From the NCBI GenBank assembly GCA_016927565.1, contig JAFGMK010000012.1:1-36653 (forward strand): a stretch of DNA of 36,653 nt, written 5' to 3'. A program made the position numbers and the translations under genes. Below are positions 29,844 through 36,653 of the stretch, one piece after another. The notes beneath the pieces were generated by a model. It did no database searches and was not told the origin of the DNA. It saw only the letters and a list, made by a program, of their open reading frames with translations. Numbering within the stretch: position 1 is the first letter of the stretch; the number at the start of each line of letters is the position of its first letter. The DNA is from Minisyncoccota bacterium. Lineage in GTDB: Bacteria; Patescibacteriota; Microgenomatia; PFEM01; JAFGMK01.

Positions 29844-31064
29844 CTATCGGTTGACGGCGAATCTCTCAAGTCCCTGCTGATAGGTAATAACCGGAAGCCC
29901 GCTTTGAGAAACAGTCTCAATCATTTGGGAAAAAATTGCGGGATCAAGATGATAGGCGTCATCGCCTTCGCTGGCCAAGGTATGAAAAACAACTACCAGC
30001 CAGCGGTGATTATCCCGGGCTTCGTTCATCCAGGACTGGAGCTCCTGAATTGAGGTTGTTTCCAGGATTCCTCGGACTTTGATATCGTAGGGAAAGGCTC
30101 CCTGGGGATTACTTCCCTGTTCATAGGCCCGAAGAGAAGAGTAAAACTTAGCGCCGGTAGCCAAAATCTCCCCGTTGTAGGCTCCGTAGGGAAGGGCAAA
30201 ATTTCTAACCGTTAAGCCCTGACGTTGCAGCTTTCTTTGGGAGTTAGCCATTTCCTGCCGGGCTTGTTTGGCCGATATTAGGGTCAGGTCGCTGTGAGTG
30301 AGGGAATGGGAAACAATTTCCCAATCGCTACTCTGAAGGGATTTTATTTCATTGAGATTCATAAAGCCCGGCTCGCCGATCATTTCCCAGATGATGGCAA
30401 CACTGGCTTTAAAACCGAAATTATCAAGAACCGGTTTGGCGACGCTTAGAGCGGTTTCTTCGCCGTCATCAATCATAATAGTAACGGCAGCTTGGTTAGG
30501 ATCAAATTCGGTTACTCTTATTTCGTCAAAAATCGCAACTCCGGTTGCTTGGCCGAGAACCGGAACGACAAAAATGTGGCTGATCGGCTGGTTAACGGTG
30601 GCAACAGTTCCGGTATTAAAACCGATCCATCGCCAACCGAAACTGCCGAAGTTGCCGATTGAATTCCAATAAGCAACGGAGCCATCCTGAAGATGAATTT
30701 CGGCGTAAAGACTGGCCCCAAAATAGCCGCCCGAAGAATTATTGATTTTGTTTCCCCGAACCCATCCGCCGATAAAAACAGGCTTTTGTACGTTTTGATT
30801 AAGGTCGATCCGCTGCCAAGCGCCGGCGAATTGATTGGCTTGGGCGGTAGCAAGTCTTATCCCCCATTCTCCCTGTTGGGCATTTTTGACTCGCTTATAA
30901 CCTTGGCCAAAATCAAACCAATTGAGAGCCTTGCTGTCGCCATCGGCTTCTTCGAAACCGGGATTGATGAGCTCTGCAGCCCGAGCCGGCTGAGTCAGAG
31001 AGCCTGTCAGGAGAAAAATGATGATGAACAGAAAGAATAACCGGGAAAATTTTTTCCAACTCAT
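29844..31064 (-). CDS. Exported polysaccharide deacetylase with N-terminal carbohydrate-binding-like domain
   Basis: With the start at 31,064 (codon 14 of the longer frame) the protein has 406 residues and a clear signal peptide (M-S-W-K-K-F, hydrophobic core, A-R-A-A). Residues about 30-188 form a beta-sandwich opening N-P-G-F-E-E, typical of carbohydrate-binding modules. Residues about 192-400 are a NodB-type deacetylase: D199-D200, H253-S-L-T-H257, and L-P-Y-G-A-Y. It belongs to the PgaB/IcaB group that deacetylates poly-N-acetylglucosamine outside the cell. The two neighbouring genes match the other parts of that system. The deacetylase and hydrolase, fused in E. coli PgaB, are separate here. 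Confidence 0.88.
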   Translation of the reverse strand: MSWKKFSRLFFLFIIIFLLTGSLTQPARAAELINPGFEEADGDSKALNWFDFGQGYKRVKNAQQGEWGIRLATAQANQFAGAWQRIDLNQNVQKPVFIGGWVRGNKINNSSGGYFGASLYAEIHLQDGSVAYWNSIGNFGSFGWRWIGFNTGTVATVNQPISHIFVVPVLGQATGVAIFDEIRVTEFDPNQAAVTIMIDDGEETALSVAKPVLDNFGFKASVAIIWEMIGEPGFMNLNEIKSLQSSDWEIVSHSLTHSDLTLISAKQARQEMANSQRKLQRQGLTVRNFALPYGAYNGEILATGAKFYSSLRAYEQGSNPQGAFPYDIKVRGILETTSIQELQSWMNEARDNHRWLVVVFHTLASEGDDAYHLDPAIFSQMIETVSQSGLPVITYQQGLERFAVNR

Positions 31065-31067
31065 TTG

Positions 31068-31076
31068 TGTTAAAAT
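31068..31076 (+). promoter_or_regulatory. Extended -10 promoter of the GHL10-type gene
   Basis: TGTTAAAAT followed by 9 nt and the TTG at 31,086. It supports the TTG start as a leaderless one. A TATAAT on the minus strand at 31,095-31,100 may serve the deacetylase gene. Confidence 0.5.
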
Positions 31077-31085
31077 CAGGTTAAC

Positions 31086-32345
31086 TTGGTTAAAATTATA
31101 CATAAAAATAAAAGTTTGTCGAGGGTCAAAAAAAACTCCGTTTTTTTGGTTTTGATTGCCCTGGTAATTATTTCACTGGCAGTTTTCATCCCGAAAAAAC
31201 AAAAGGGAGTCAATTTAGAAATCAATCAGGAAAAAACCGGAGCTCGAGAAGTTCCTTCTCCTGTTTCAGATCCAAAAAGAAAAACCATGATTAAATCAGT
31301 CCGAATTGATCTTTCGTCCCTTCAGGTACCGGATAAGATGGATCAGTTTCCGGCTGAAATCATGGCTCGGCTTCTGGCGACCGGGGCAAATACGGTTTTT
31401 ATTAATCCTTGGAGTGACGGTGAAGCTAATTATCAAAGCCGGCAGGCTTCTTTGAGCGTTTGGGGAGAAAACAGCTTTTTGGAAAGCTTTGTCGCTCAGG
31501 CTCATCAGGCCGGCTTGGAGGTCTATGCCTGGTTTGTGGTAGGCCGGGATGATTTTCCTTTTATTAGAGAGCCTGACTGGTTTGCTCAGACCCTGACCGG
31601 GGAAAATTACTATCACGAAGACGAACCGGGTCTTTTTTTACCCGCGGCCTCATTAGCCAACCCGGAATATCTTAAATATCATCTTTTGCTTCTTGATGAG
31701 GTGGCTGATTTGCCGATTGACGGTTGGGTGATTTCCGAACCTTTGGCCAGCTGGTCGGATCGCTACGATGCTGACTATGCTGATTTTTCTCCGCCGGTTT
31801 TAGATCGATTTATTAACCAATTCGGCTTTAATCCCCGGACTTTCTTTACGGCCGGAGAACAGTCCTCAGAAAAATATCAGCTTTGGGTTGATTTTCGAGC
31901 CGGGATAGTGACTGAATTTGTCGAGAAAACTCTGGAAGCTATTCGTCACCGTTCTCCGAAACCAGTGGTGATCACGCTTTTTACCGAGCCGGGCCCTGAT
32001 GGCAAATTGAAGTCTTTTGCAAAACTGAAAGAGTGGCTGGGCGAAGATATTGATTCTCTCTTAGAACTTAAACCCGACTATTTAGAAATTCAAAACTTGT
32101 ATGCTGATTTTGAATTTCCCCAAAAACCTGAGTGGGCGACCAGTTTCATTAATCAATTTAGAAATCAACTTGACCAGCCTGTTCCTCTGATGGTAAGCAT
32201 TCAGGGTTTTTCGGTTGAGCCGGTCGATTTTTCAAAAGTAATGGCTCTGACTTTGGCTGAGCCGGTAGAGGGAGTCAGCTTTTACGGCTTTCATACTCTT
32301 CCTGATTTGGCTTGGGATTTCTTGCGGGAGATTTGGCAAAACTAA
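31086..32345 (+). CDS. GHL10-type glycoside hydrolase, membrane anchored (PgaB C-domain-like)
   Basis: A 419-residue protein with an N-terminal signal anchor (about residues 19-36, after basic K/R residues), a short linker and a TIM-barrel-like domain of the GHL10/DUF187 type: R-L-L-A-T-G-A-N-T-V-F-I-N, then the signature G-L-E-V-Y-A-W-F-V-V-G-R-D-D, and later D-G-W-V-I-S-E-P and G-V-S-F-Y-G-F-H. In PgaB the equivalent domain (GH153) cleaves partly deacetylated poly-GlcNAc. It is divergent from the deacetylase (about 20 bp between starts) and its last 71 bp overlap the end of the convergent glycosyltransferase gene. The TTG start is supported by the promoter position. Confidence 0.82.
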   Translation: MVKIIHKNKSLSRVKKNSVFLVLIALVIISLAVFIPKKQKGVNLEINQEKTGAREVPSPVSDPKRKTMIKSVRIDLSSLQVPDKMDQFPAEIMARLLATGANTVFINPWSDGEANYQSRQASLSVWGENSFLESFVAQAHQAGLEVYAWFVVGRDDFPFIREPDWFAQTLTGENYYHEDEPGLFLPAASLANPEYLKYHLLLLDEVADLPIDGWVISEPLASWSDRYDADYADFSPPVLDRFINQFGFNPRTFFTAGEQSSEKYQLWVDFRAGIVTEFVEKTLEAIRHRSPKPVVITLFTEPGPDGKLKSFAKLKEWLGEDIDSLLELKPDYLEIQNLYADFEFPQKPEWATSFINQFRNQLDQPVPLMVSIQGFSVEPVDFSKVMALTLAEPVEGVSFYGFHTLPDLAWDFLREIWQN

Positions 32346-33588
32346 CCTGGTACCTCTGGGGTGAAATCCAGGAACCGCTGGAACTTGTCAGCCAAGCTTT
32401 GGGCAAATTAAAAACCAGGGTATAAGCATCAATCATTTTTAAAAAAGGAAAAAAAAGGCCGTAAATTAAATAGCCTGCGCGGCCTTTGGCTATCACGGTA
32501 AGACAGGTTAAAAGGTAATCAGGCAAATAAAAAGAATAAAAAAGAAGCGGCAGATCAGTCAAGGAAAAAAGCAGATTATAGGTGGTTTTAAAGTACGGCA
32601 ACTCCAGAATCAGGCCATTGCTGAGGCCGGGCAAGAGAAGAATGATTGCCAGGATTGGCAGACAAAGAAGAATAAGGCTGCTTAAAACAACCTCAGTTAA
32701 ATAAATCAGCAGTACTACCCAAAAGAAACTGGGCCAAACCCCGTGATGGCGGATGGTTTGCCAGAAACCCAAAGACCAGCGATTCATTTGTTTGAAATAA
32801 TCGCGGAGCCGGCTGGGATCCTGGGTGTTGCCGTAAACTCCGGGATGATAAACAATTTTTCCCAGTTTTTTTTTGTGAACTTCGAAGGTCATATTGAAAT
32901 CTTCGATAATAATCCCCGGCTTTTTAATTTTGATTTTTTCTAAAGCCTGCGAACGATAAAGACTGGCAAAGCCGGGAATTATCGGGCAAACATTAAAAGG
33001 GCCCCAGGTTTGGCCGTAGCGGATAAGGATTTGGGTTAAAAAATACATCCGTTCCCGATGGGCAATGATGACAGAATTCCAAAATGATTGTTTCTCAGGC
33101 TGCCAGAGAGTTTTAGCAGAGCCGGCAATGGCGGCTACTCGGGAATCATTGAAGAAAGGCAGGGCGTTCTTCAGATAGTTTTTTCCGATAATAGTGTCGG
33201 CATCAACAAATAACACCGCCTTGAATTTTTTTGTAAGCTTGAAGAAATTAATTCCGGCGGTCAGAGCACCAGCCTTTCCCTTTGATTTCTTAAAGGCTAA
33301 AACATTCACTTTTTCTTTTCGGGCAATTTTCTCGGTATCGTCACTTGAGCCGTCGGAAACAACATGGATATTTTTCGGGGGCAAAAACTTTTTTAGGGAG
33401 GCAATTGTTTTTTTAATTACCGGGGCTTCGTTTTTAGCGGGAACGATCGCGGCAACTTGAGCAGAGTTTATTTTTAAGTTAGCTTTCTTCGGTTTGTCTC
33501 TTCCCAAAATAAACCGGCTTAAACCCATCAGTCCCCAGAAACCGTAATTCAGGCTGAATAAAAACAAGGGTGTTCCCGGTACGGCCAT
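32275..33588 (-). CDS. Membrane family 2 glycosyltransferase (PgaC-like)
   Basis: A 437-residue processive GT2: an N-terminal hydrophobic segment (about 6-27), a GT-A domain with V-V-S-D-G-S-S-D-D (76-84), D129-A-D131 (UDP-sugar/metal), E229-D230 (catalytic base region) and Q267-x-x-R-W271, then several C-terminal membrane helices (about 285-400). This set is diagnostic of chitin, hyaluronan, cellulose and PNAG synthases, which polymerise and export sugar chains. With the adjacent deacetylase and GHL10 genes the most likely product is a beta-linked GlcNAc polymer. The single N-terminal helix is short for the family, so the real start may lie elsewhere. The start has no clear Shine-Dalgarno. 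Confidence 0.88.
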   Translation of the reverse strand: MAVPGTPLFLFSLNYGFWGLMGLSRFILGRDKPKKANLKINSAQVAAIVPAKNEAPVIKKTIASLKKFLPPKNIHVVSDGSSDDTEKIARKEKVNVLAFKKSKGKAGALTAGINFFKLTKKFKAVLFVDADTIIGKNYLKNALPFFNDSRVAAIAGSAKTLWQPEKQSFWNSVIIAHRERMYFLTQILIRYGQTWGPFNVCPIIPGFASLYRSQALEKIKIKKPGIIIEDFNMTFEVHKKKLGKIVYHPGVYGNTQDPSRLRDYFKQMNRWSLGFWQTIRHHGVWPSFFWVVLLIYLTEVVLSSLILLCLPILAIILLLPGLSNGLILELPYFKTTYNLLFSLTDLPLLFYSFYLPDYLLTCLTVIAKGRAGYLIYGLFFPFLKMIDAYTLVFNLPKAWLTSSSGSWISPQRYQVSFAKSPARNPKPNQEEYESRKS

Positions 33589-33739
33589 ATTACAAATGGA
33601 AAAACAGGTCTTTAATAAATTGAACCAGGGGCAGAAGTTTCAAACGACCTATTTATATCAGAAAAGAGCTTCGGATTGCAAATTTTTCGGAAACTTTCAG
33701 ACTTAAGCCCGGATTGGGCGTTTTGGCTCGGGCGGCAAA
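33589..33739. other. Short non-coding spacer
   Basis: Lies between the acyl-CoA synthetase stop and the glycosyltransferase start. I see no clear terminator, RNA or credible open frame. Confidence 0.3.
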
Positions 33740-35914
33740 TTACCGGCTTTGATTGGGAGGAATAACCAGGTGGCCGAAGGGGTTGGTTGGTTTGAGCGGG
33801 CAATCGAGATCCAAAATAATTTTAGCGTCCAGGACTTGATAACAACTCCCGCTGACGGCCAAAGGGTTAATGTCAACCTCCTTGATTTGAGGAAAGTCAA
33901 TTAACATTTTGGAAAACCGACAAAGTAAAAAAATAAGTTTTTTTAAGTCTGGTTTGGTTTGTTTCCTGAAACCGGTGAATAAGCAGGCAATTCTGGTCTT
34001 CGAAATTAAATTTTCCGCTAGTAACGGATTAAGAGGAGGTAATTCGGTAACGATATCATTGGTTAATTCGATATCGATTCCGCCCCGGCCGAAAACAATT
34101 ACCGGGCCGAAGATGGAATCTTTTTTACCGCCCAGAAAAAGCTCGTACCGATGAGAGAGCATCGGTTCAATCAGGACACCGGCAAAATGAGAATCGGGGA
34201 ATTGTTTTAGAAATCCTTTTTTAATATCGTCGTAGGCTTTTCTTACTTCCTGGGGTGAGTCCAGATTAAGTTTGACACCATTCAATTCTAGTTTGTGGAG
34301 AGTTTCGGTTGTGTGAAGTTTTAAAACTACCGGGAAGCCGATTTTTTTAGCCTGTTTAACAGCTTCAAAAGCAGTTTTGGCCAAACGGAAATCGAGGGTG
34401 GGAAAGGAATAGGCTCTGATTAATTTTTTGCTTTCATATTCTGATAAAAAAGCTCTTTTCTCTTTAAATGCCCGCCGGATAATCCCGGCGGCTGATTTTG
34501 ATCTGGGGTCGTTTTCGGTTGGCGGAAGGGAAAAAGCCTGATTCAGGTTTTTTAAATTTTTATGGTAGGAGTAAAGGTAAAGAAAAGTGCGGATCCCCTG
34601 GCCGGGAAACTGATAGGCCGGAATTTGGGCTCGGTGAAGTGTTTTTAATCCTTCGGCTTCACCCATCCAAACCGCCAGAATAATTTTTTTACCGGCGGCG
34701 TCTTTTAACTTGGCAATCGCCCGGGCGGCGCCTTCGGCATCAGTGACTCCCTGAGGGGTGAGGATGACTAAAAGGCCATCTACGCCGGAATCGCAGAGGC
34801 AAATTCTGGCAGCCTCATAGTAAAGTTCGGGGGTGGCGTCACCCAGAAGATCAACCGGATTTTTAAGCGAGCTGGCCGACGGAAGAATTGTTTTAAGCTT
34901 TTTAGTTGTTCTTTTTTCAAACTTGGCTAATTGGCCCTGGTTTTTTTCCAAAATGTCGCTGGCAATAACCCCTGGGCCACCGGCGTTGGTAATAATCGCC
35001 AGGCGATTGTTAAGGGGGATATTTTGTTTAGCTAAAGCAGAAATGCAGTTGAAAAGATCCTCCAGGCTGTGGACTCTTAAGATTCCGGCCCGTCTAAAAA
35101 CAGTGTCAAAAACCAACTCGTTTCCGGCGAGATTGCCGGTGTGAGACAGAGCGGCTCTGGCGCCGGCTGTACTGGTGCCGCCTTTAAGAATGACAATTGG
35201 TTTTTTTCTGCTTAAAGATTGAGCTGCTCTTATAAATAAGCGGGGCTTAGAAATTGATTCCATGTAGATCAGCAAACTGTTCGTAGTCGGATCGTCAGCA
35301 AAGTAATCCATTAATTCGCCGAAGGATATGTCCAGCATTTCGCCCAGAGAGACAAAATTGGCAAAGCCGATCTGGTGCTGTTTGGCCCAGTTTAAGACCG
35401 CGGCGCCCAGAGCTCCGCTTTGAGAAAGAAAGGTAACCCGGCCGGATTGGGCCTCTTCGCCGGAGAAGCTGGCATTAATTTTCAAATGAGGGCGGATAAA
35501 ACCCAGACAATTCGGTCCTAAAACCCGAAAAGAATTTCGTTTGATGTTTTTTTTAATTTGAGATGATAATTTTTTGCCTTTAGCTCCGGTTTCGGCGAAT
35601 CCGGCCGAAATGACGGCGGCACCGCCGATTTTTTTTCGGATGCATTCTTCTATGATCCCGGGGACAGTGGCTGCCGGAGTTGCAATTAAAGCCAGATCAA
35701 TCCCGTCAGGCAAATCCACCACTTGGTGATAAACGGCTTGTTTGGCAATTGTTTGCCGCTTGGGGTTGACAAAGAAGACTTCACCGGGGAAATGATTGTT
35801 TATAAGGTTTTTTACCAGGGAATTACCGACGCTTCCCGGCCGATTGCTGGCGCCGATAATAACAATTTTTCTCGGATTGAATAGGCGGTTAAGATTTTCT
35901 TTTTTGTCCTCCAT
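33740..35914 (-). CDS. ADP-forming acetate/acyl-CoA synthetase, fused alpha-beta
   Basis: A 724-residue protein with the alpha and beta parts of ADP-forming acyl-CoA synthetase in one chain: a CoA-binding Rossmann domain (I-I-G-A-S-N-R-P-G-S-V-G, 19-30), ligase regions with S-Q-S-G-A-L-G (164-170), the phosphorylated His of the S-H258-T-G-N-L-A-G loop, and a C-terminal ATP-grasp domain (about 490-700; E-P-M-L, G-G-K-K-D, F-G-R-G-G, E-V-D-I-N-P-L). It converts acetyl-CoA, ADP and phosphate to acetate, ATP and CoA, a substrate-level phosphorylation step in fermenters. There is no GNAT domain, so it is not a Pat-type protein acetyltransferase. The 29-nt gap to the upstream gene suggests shared transcription, although TATACT lies 10 nt before the ATG. 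Confidence 0.92.
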   Translation of the reverse strand: MEDKKENLNRLFNPRKIVIIGASNRPGSVGNSLVKNLINNHFPGEVFFVNPKRQTIAKQAVYHQVVDLPDGIDLALIATPAATVPGIIEECIRKKIGGAAVISAGFAETGAKGKKLSSQIKKNIKRNSFRVLGPNCLGFIRPHLKINASFSGEEAQSGRVTFLSQSGALGAAVLNWAKQHQIGFANFVSLGEMLDISFGELMDYFADDPTTNSLLIYMESISKPRLFIRAAQSLSRKKPIVILKGGTSTAGARAALSHTGNLAGNELVFDTVFRRAGILRVHSLEDLFNCISALAKQNIPLNNRLAIITNAGGPGVIASDILEKNQGQLAKFEKRTTKKLKTILPSASSLKNPVDLLGDATPELYYEAARICLCDSGVDGLLVILTPQGVTDAEGAARAIAKLKDAAGKKIILAVWMGEAEGLKTLHRAQIPAYQFPGQGIRTFLYLYSYHKNLKNLNQAFSLPPTENDPRSKSAAGIIRRAFKEKRAFLSEYESKKLIRAYSFPTLDFRLAKTAFEAVKQAKKIGFPVVLKLHTTETLHKLELNGVKLNLDSPQEVRKAYDDIKKGFLKQFPDSHFAGVLIEPMLSHRYELFLGGKKDSIFGPVIVFGRGGIDIELTNDIVTELPPLNPLLAENLISKTRIACLFTGFRKQTKPDLKKLIFLLCRFSKMLIDFPQIKEVDINPLAVSGSCYQVLDAKIILDLDCPLKPTNPFGHLVIPPNQSR

Positions 35915-35943
35915 GGCTCTTTGAAGTATAAATGATTTGGCCT

Positions 35944-36483
35944 TTATTTCCCAGAACTATCCGGGCGGTGGTTTGGCTGTTGGCTGAATTTCCAGTTTTC
36001 CTTGTTCAAGAAATAAATGCCACCTTTTAAAGAAAATTCCATTCCTAGGGTTTCAAAACTTCTTCGATAAGCATCCTGATAACTAAGTCGGGCTTCAATT
36101 AAGGCCGGGTTTTGGCTTAAAATCGCGGCCATAAGCTTGGTATTAAACTTGATTTTGAGGATTTTTTTTTCGCCAATCTCAAGACATCTTTTATTGAGGA
36201 CTTCTACTCCTCTGATCGAAAGGCGGAGATTTTTTGCAACTGCCTGGCCGATATTTTTAACAGGCAGCCTCAGTTTGCCGTCAAGTTCCAACTGGCCGTT
36301 TTCTTCGGGAATGATTAGGGGCAGAAGATCGTTTTTTTTCAGTCTGCCTGCCTCAACAATGGTTAAAAAAGATCCGGCGGCGGCTACCAAAGCGGTTAAT
36401 GGAGCAAACACTTCAGAAGGAGTACCGATCGCTTCGGCGATCAAGTCAATTTTCTGCATTGTTTTAAAAAAATTTTCGTTCAT
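35944..36483 (-). CDS. Hypothetical protein upstream of acyl-CoA synthetase
   Basis: A 179-residue protein from the ATG at 36,483 (a TTG one codon upstream is less likely). The N-terminal 45 residues contain a hydrophobic helix (about 20-44: A-P-L-T-A-L-V-A-A-A-G-S-F-L-T-I-V) that may be an anchor. The rest looks like an Ig-type beta-sandwich (L-P-V-K-N-I-G-Q-A-V-A-K-N-L-R-L-S-I), recalling CARDB-like adhesion domains. No family is firmly recognised. AAAAGG lies 8 nt before the ATG. Confidence 0.7.
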   Translation of the reverse strand: MNENFFKTMQKIDLIAEAIGTPSEVFAPLTALVAAAGSFLTIVEAGRLKKNDLLPLIIPEENGQLELDGKLRLPVKNIGQAVAKNLRLSIRGVEVLNKRCLEIGEKKILKIKFNTKLMAAILSQNPALIEARLSYQDAYRRSFETLGMEFSLKGGIYFLNKENWKFSQQPNHRPDSSGK

Positions 36484-36615
36484 CAATAATGCCTTTTATA
36501 TTTTTAGATAGCTATCCTTCTAAGAATAATCGAATCGAAGGGAGTTTTCAAGCAAAGCAGGAGTCACCAGAGTTCAAGTTTGAAGTGCCCCACTTGAAGA
36601 AGTATCATGTGGAGC

Positions 36616-36653
36616 ATGAAAAAATACAAACATCTTTCTATTAAGGAAAGAGA
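36616..36653 (+). CDS. IS30-family transposase, 5' fragment cut by window end
   Basis: The last 38 nt encode M-K-K-Y-K-H-L-S-I-K-E-R, the typical opening of IS30-family transposases (helix-turn-helix region), with GGAG just before the ATG. The preceding 80 nt contain inverted stretches (TTCAAGT...ACTTGAA, about 36,573-36,597) that may belong to the left terminal repeat. The gene continues outside the window. Confidence 0.5.
   Translation, partial: MKKYKHLSIKER

Noticed and set aside
33740-35914. Pat-type protein acetyltransferase
   Set aside because: That family carries a C-terminal GNAT domain, which is absent; the phosphohistidine loop and ATP-grasp domain are complete.

Overview
The window looks like a chromosome fragment of an ultra-small, probably fermentative bacterium of the Candidate Phyla Radiation (Patescibacteria), most likely near the Microgenomates. 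This is inferred from gene style only: single-gene transcription units, an ADP-forming acyl-CoA synthetase, a stripped-down soluble [NiFe] hydrogenase, tRNAs mostly without encoded CCA, and many short-leader or leaderless promoters. TGA is used as a stop, so a TGA-recoded lineage is unlikely. No rRNA or marker gene is present to confirm the placement.

The window has two halves. Positions 1 to about 14,360 are an accessory region. Eight same-orientation copies of one dispersed repeat (R1, core GGTCCCCTATGCAACGA ... TTCGAACCTGG) cut it into modules, and each module carries one main protein gene in either orientation: an unknown protein, an HD phosphohydrolase, an unknown, a very large unknown, a putative ADP-ribosyltransferase-HD fusion, a Cys-rich membrane protein, a helical protein and a JAMM-like protein. 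A putative TraB/GumN-like protein precedes the first copy, and a tRNA-His gene closes the array. A second repeat (R2, two copies) shares sequence with the 3' end and 3' flank of that tRNA-His. An IS110-family (IS1111-like) element with 13-bp inverted repeats sits in one module, and a truncated copy of the first gene lies upstream of the ADP-ribosyltransferase-HD gene. The layout resembles a cassette array built on tRNA-derived repeats. No integrase is visible in the window.

Positions 14,363 to 36,653 are compact and more conventional. An energy block holds hypC, a coupled unknown gene and a convergent [NiFe] hydrogenase whose small and large subunits are fused in one 564-residue chain ending exactly at the last metal-ligand motif. 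An envelope block follows: a C-terminally anchored surface protein, a 1099-residue exported lytic-transglycosylase-like protein with an EF-hand-like loop, and a membrane-anchored protein. Next come a PrmC-like methyltransferase, an alpha/beta hydrolase, a four-helix membrane protein, an NDP-sugar epimerase/reductase, a DUF1003 protein, a PIG-L deacetylase and a phosphohexomutase, interspersed with tRNA-Arg, -Gly, -Pro and -Leu. The right end carries a PgaB/PgaC-like trio (polysaccharide deacetylase, GHL10-type hydrolase, family 2 glycosyltransferase), which suggests an exported, partly deacetylated amino-sugar polymer. It ends with an ADP-forming acyl-CoA synthetase, an unknown protein and the first codons of an IS30-like transposase.

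A cross-cutting feature is the promoter type. Extended -10 boxes (TGnTAWAAT-like) lie 5 to 11 nt before several start codons and tRNA genes, often with no Shine-Dalgarno sequence. Many mRNAs here are therefore probably leaderless, in contrast to the IS110 transposase, which has a near-perfect Shine-Dalgarno.
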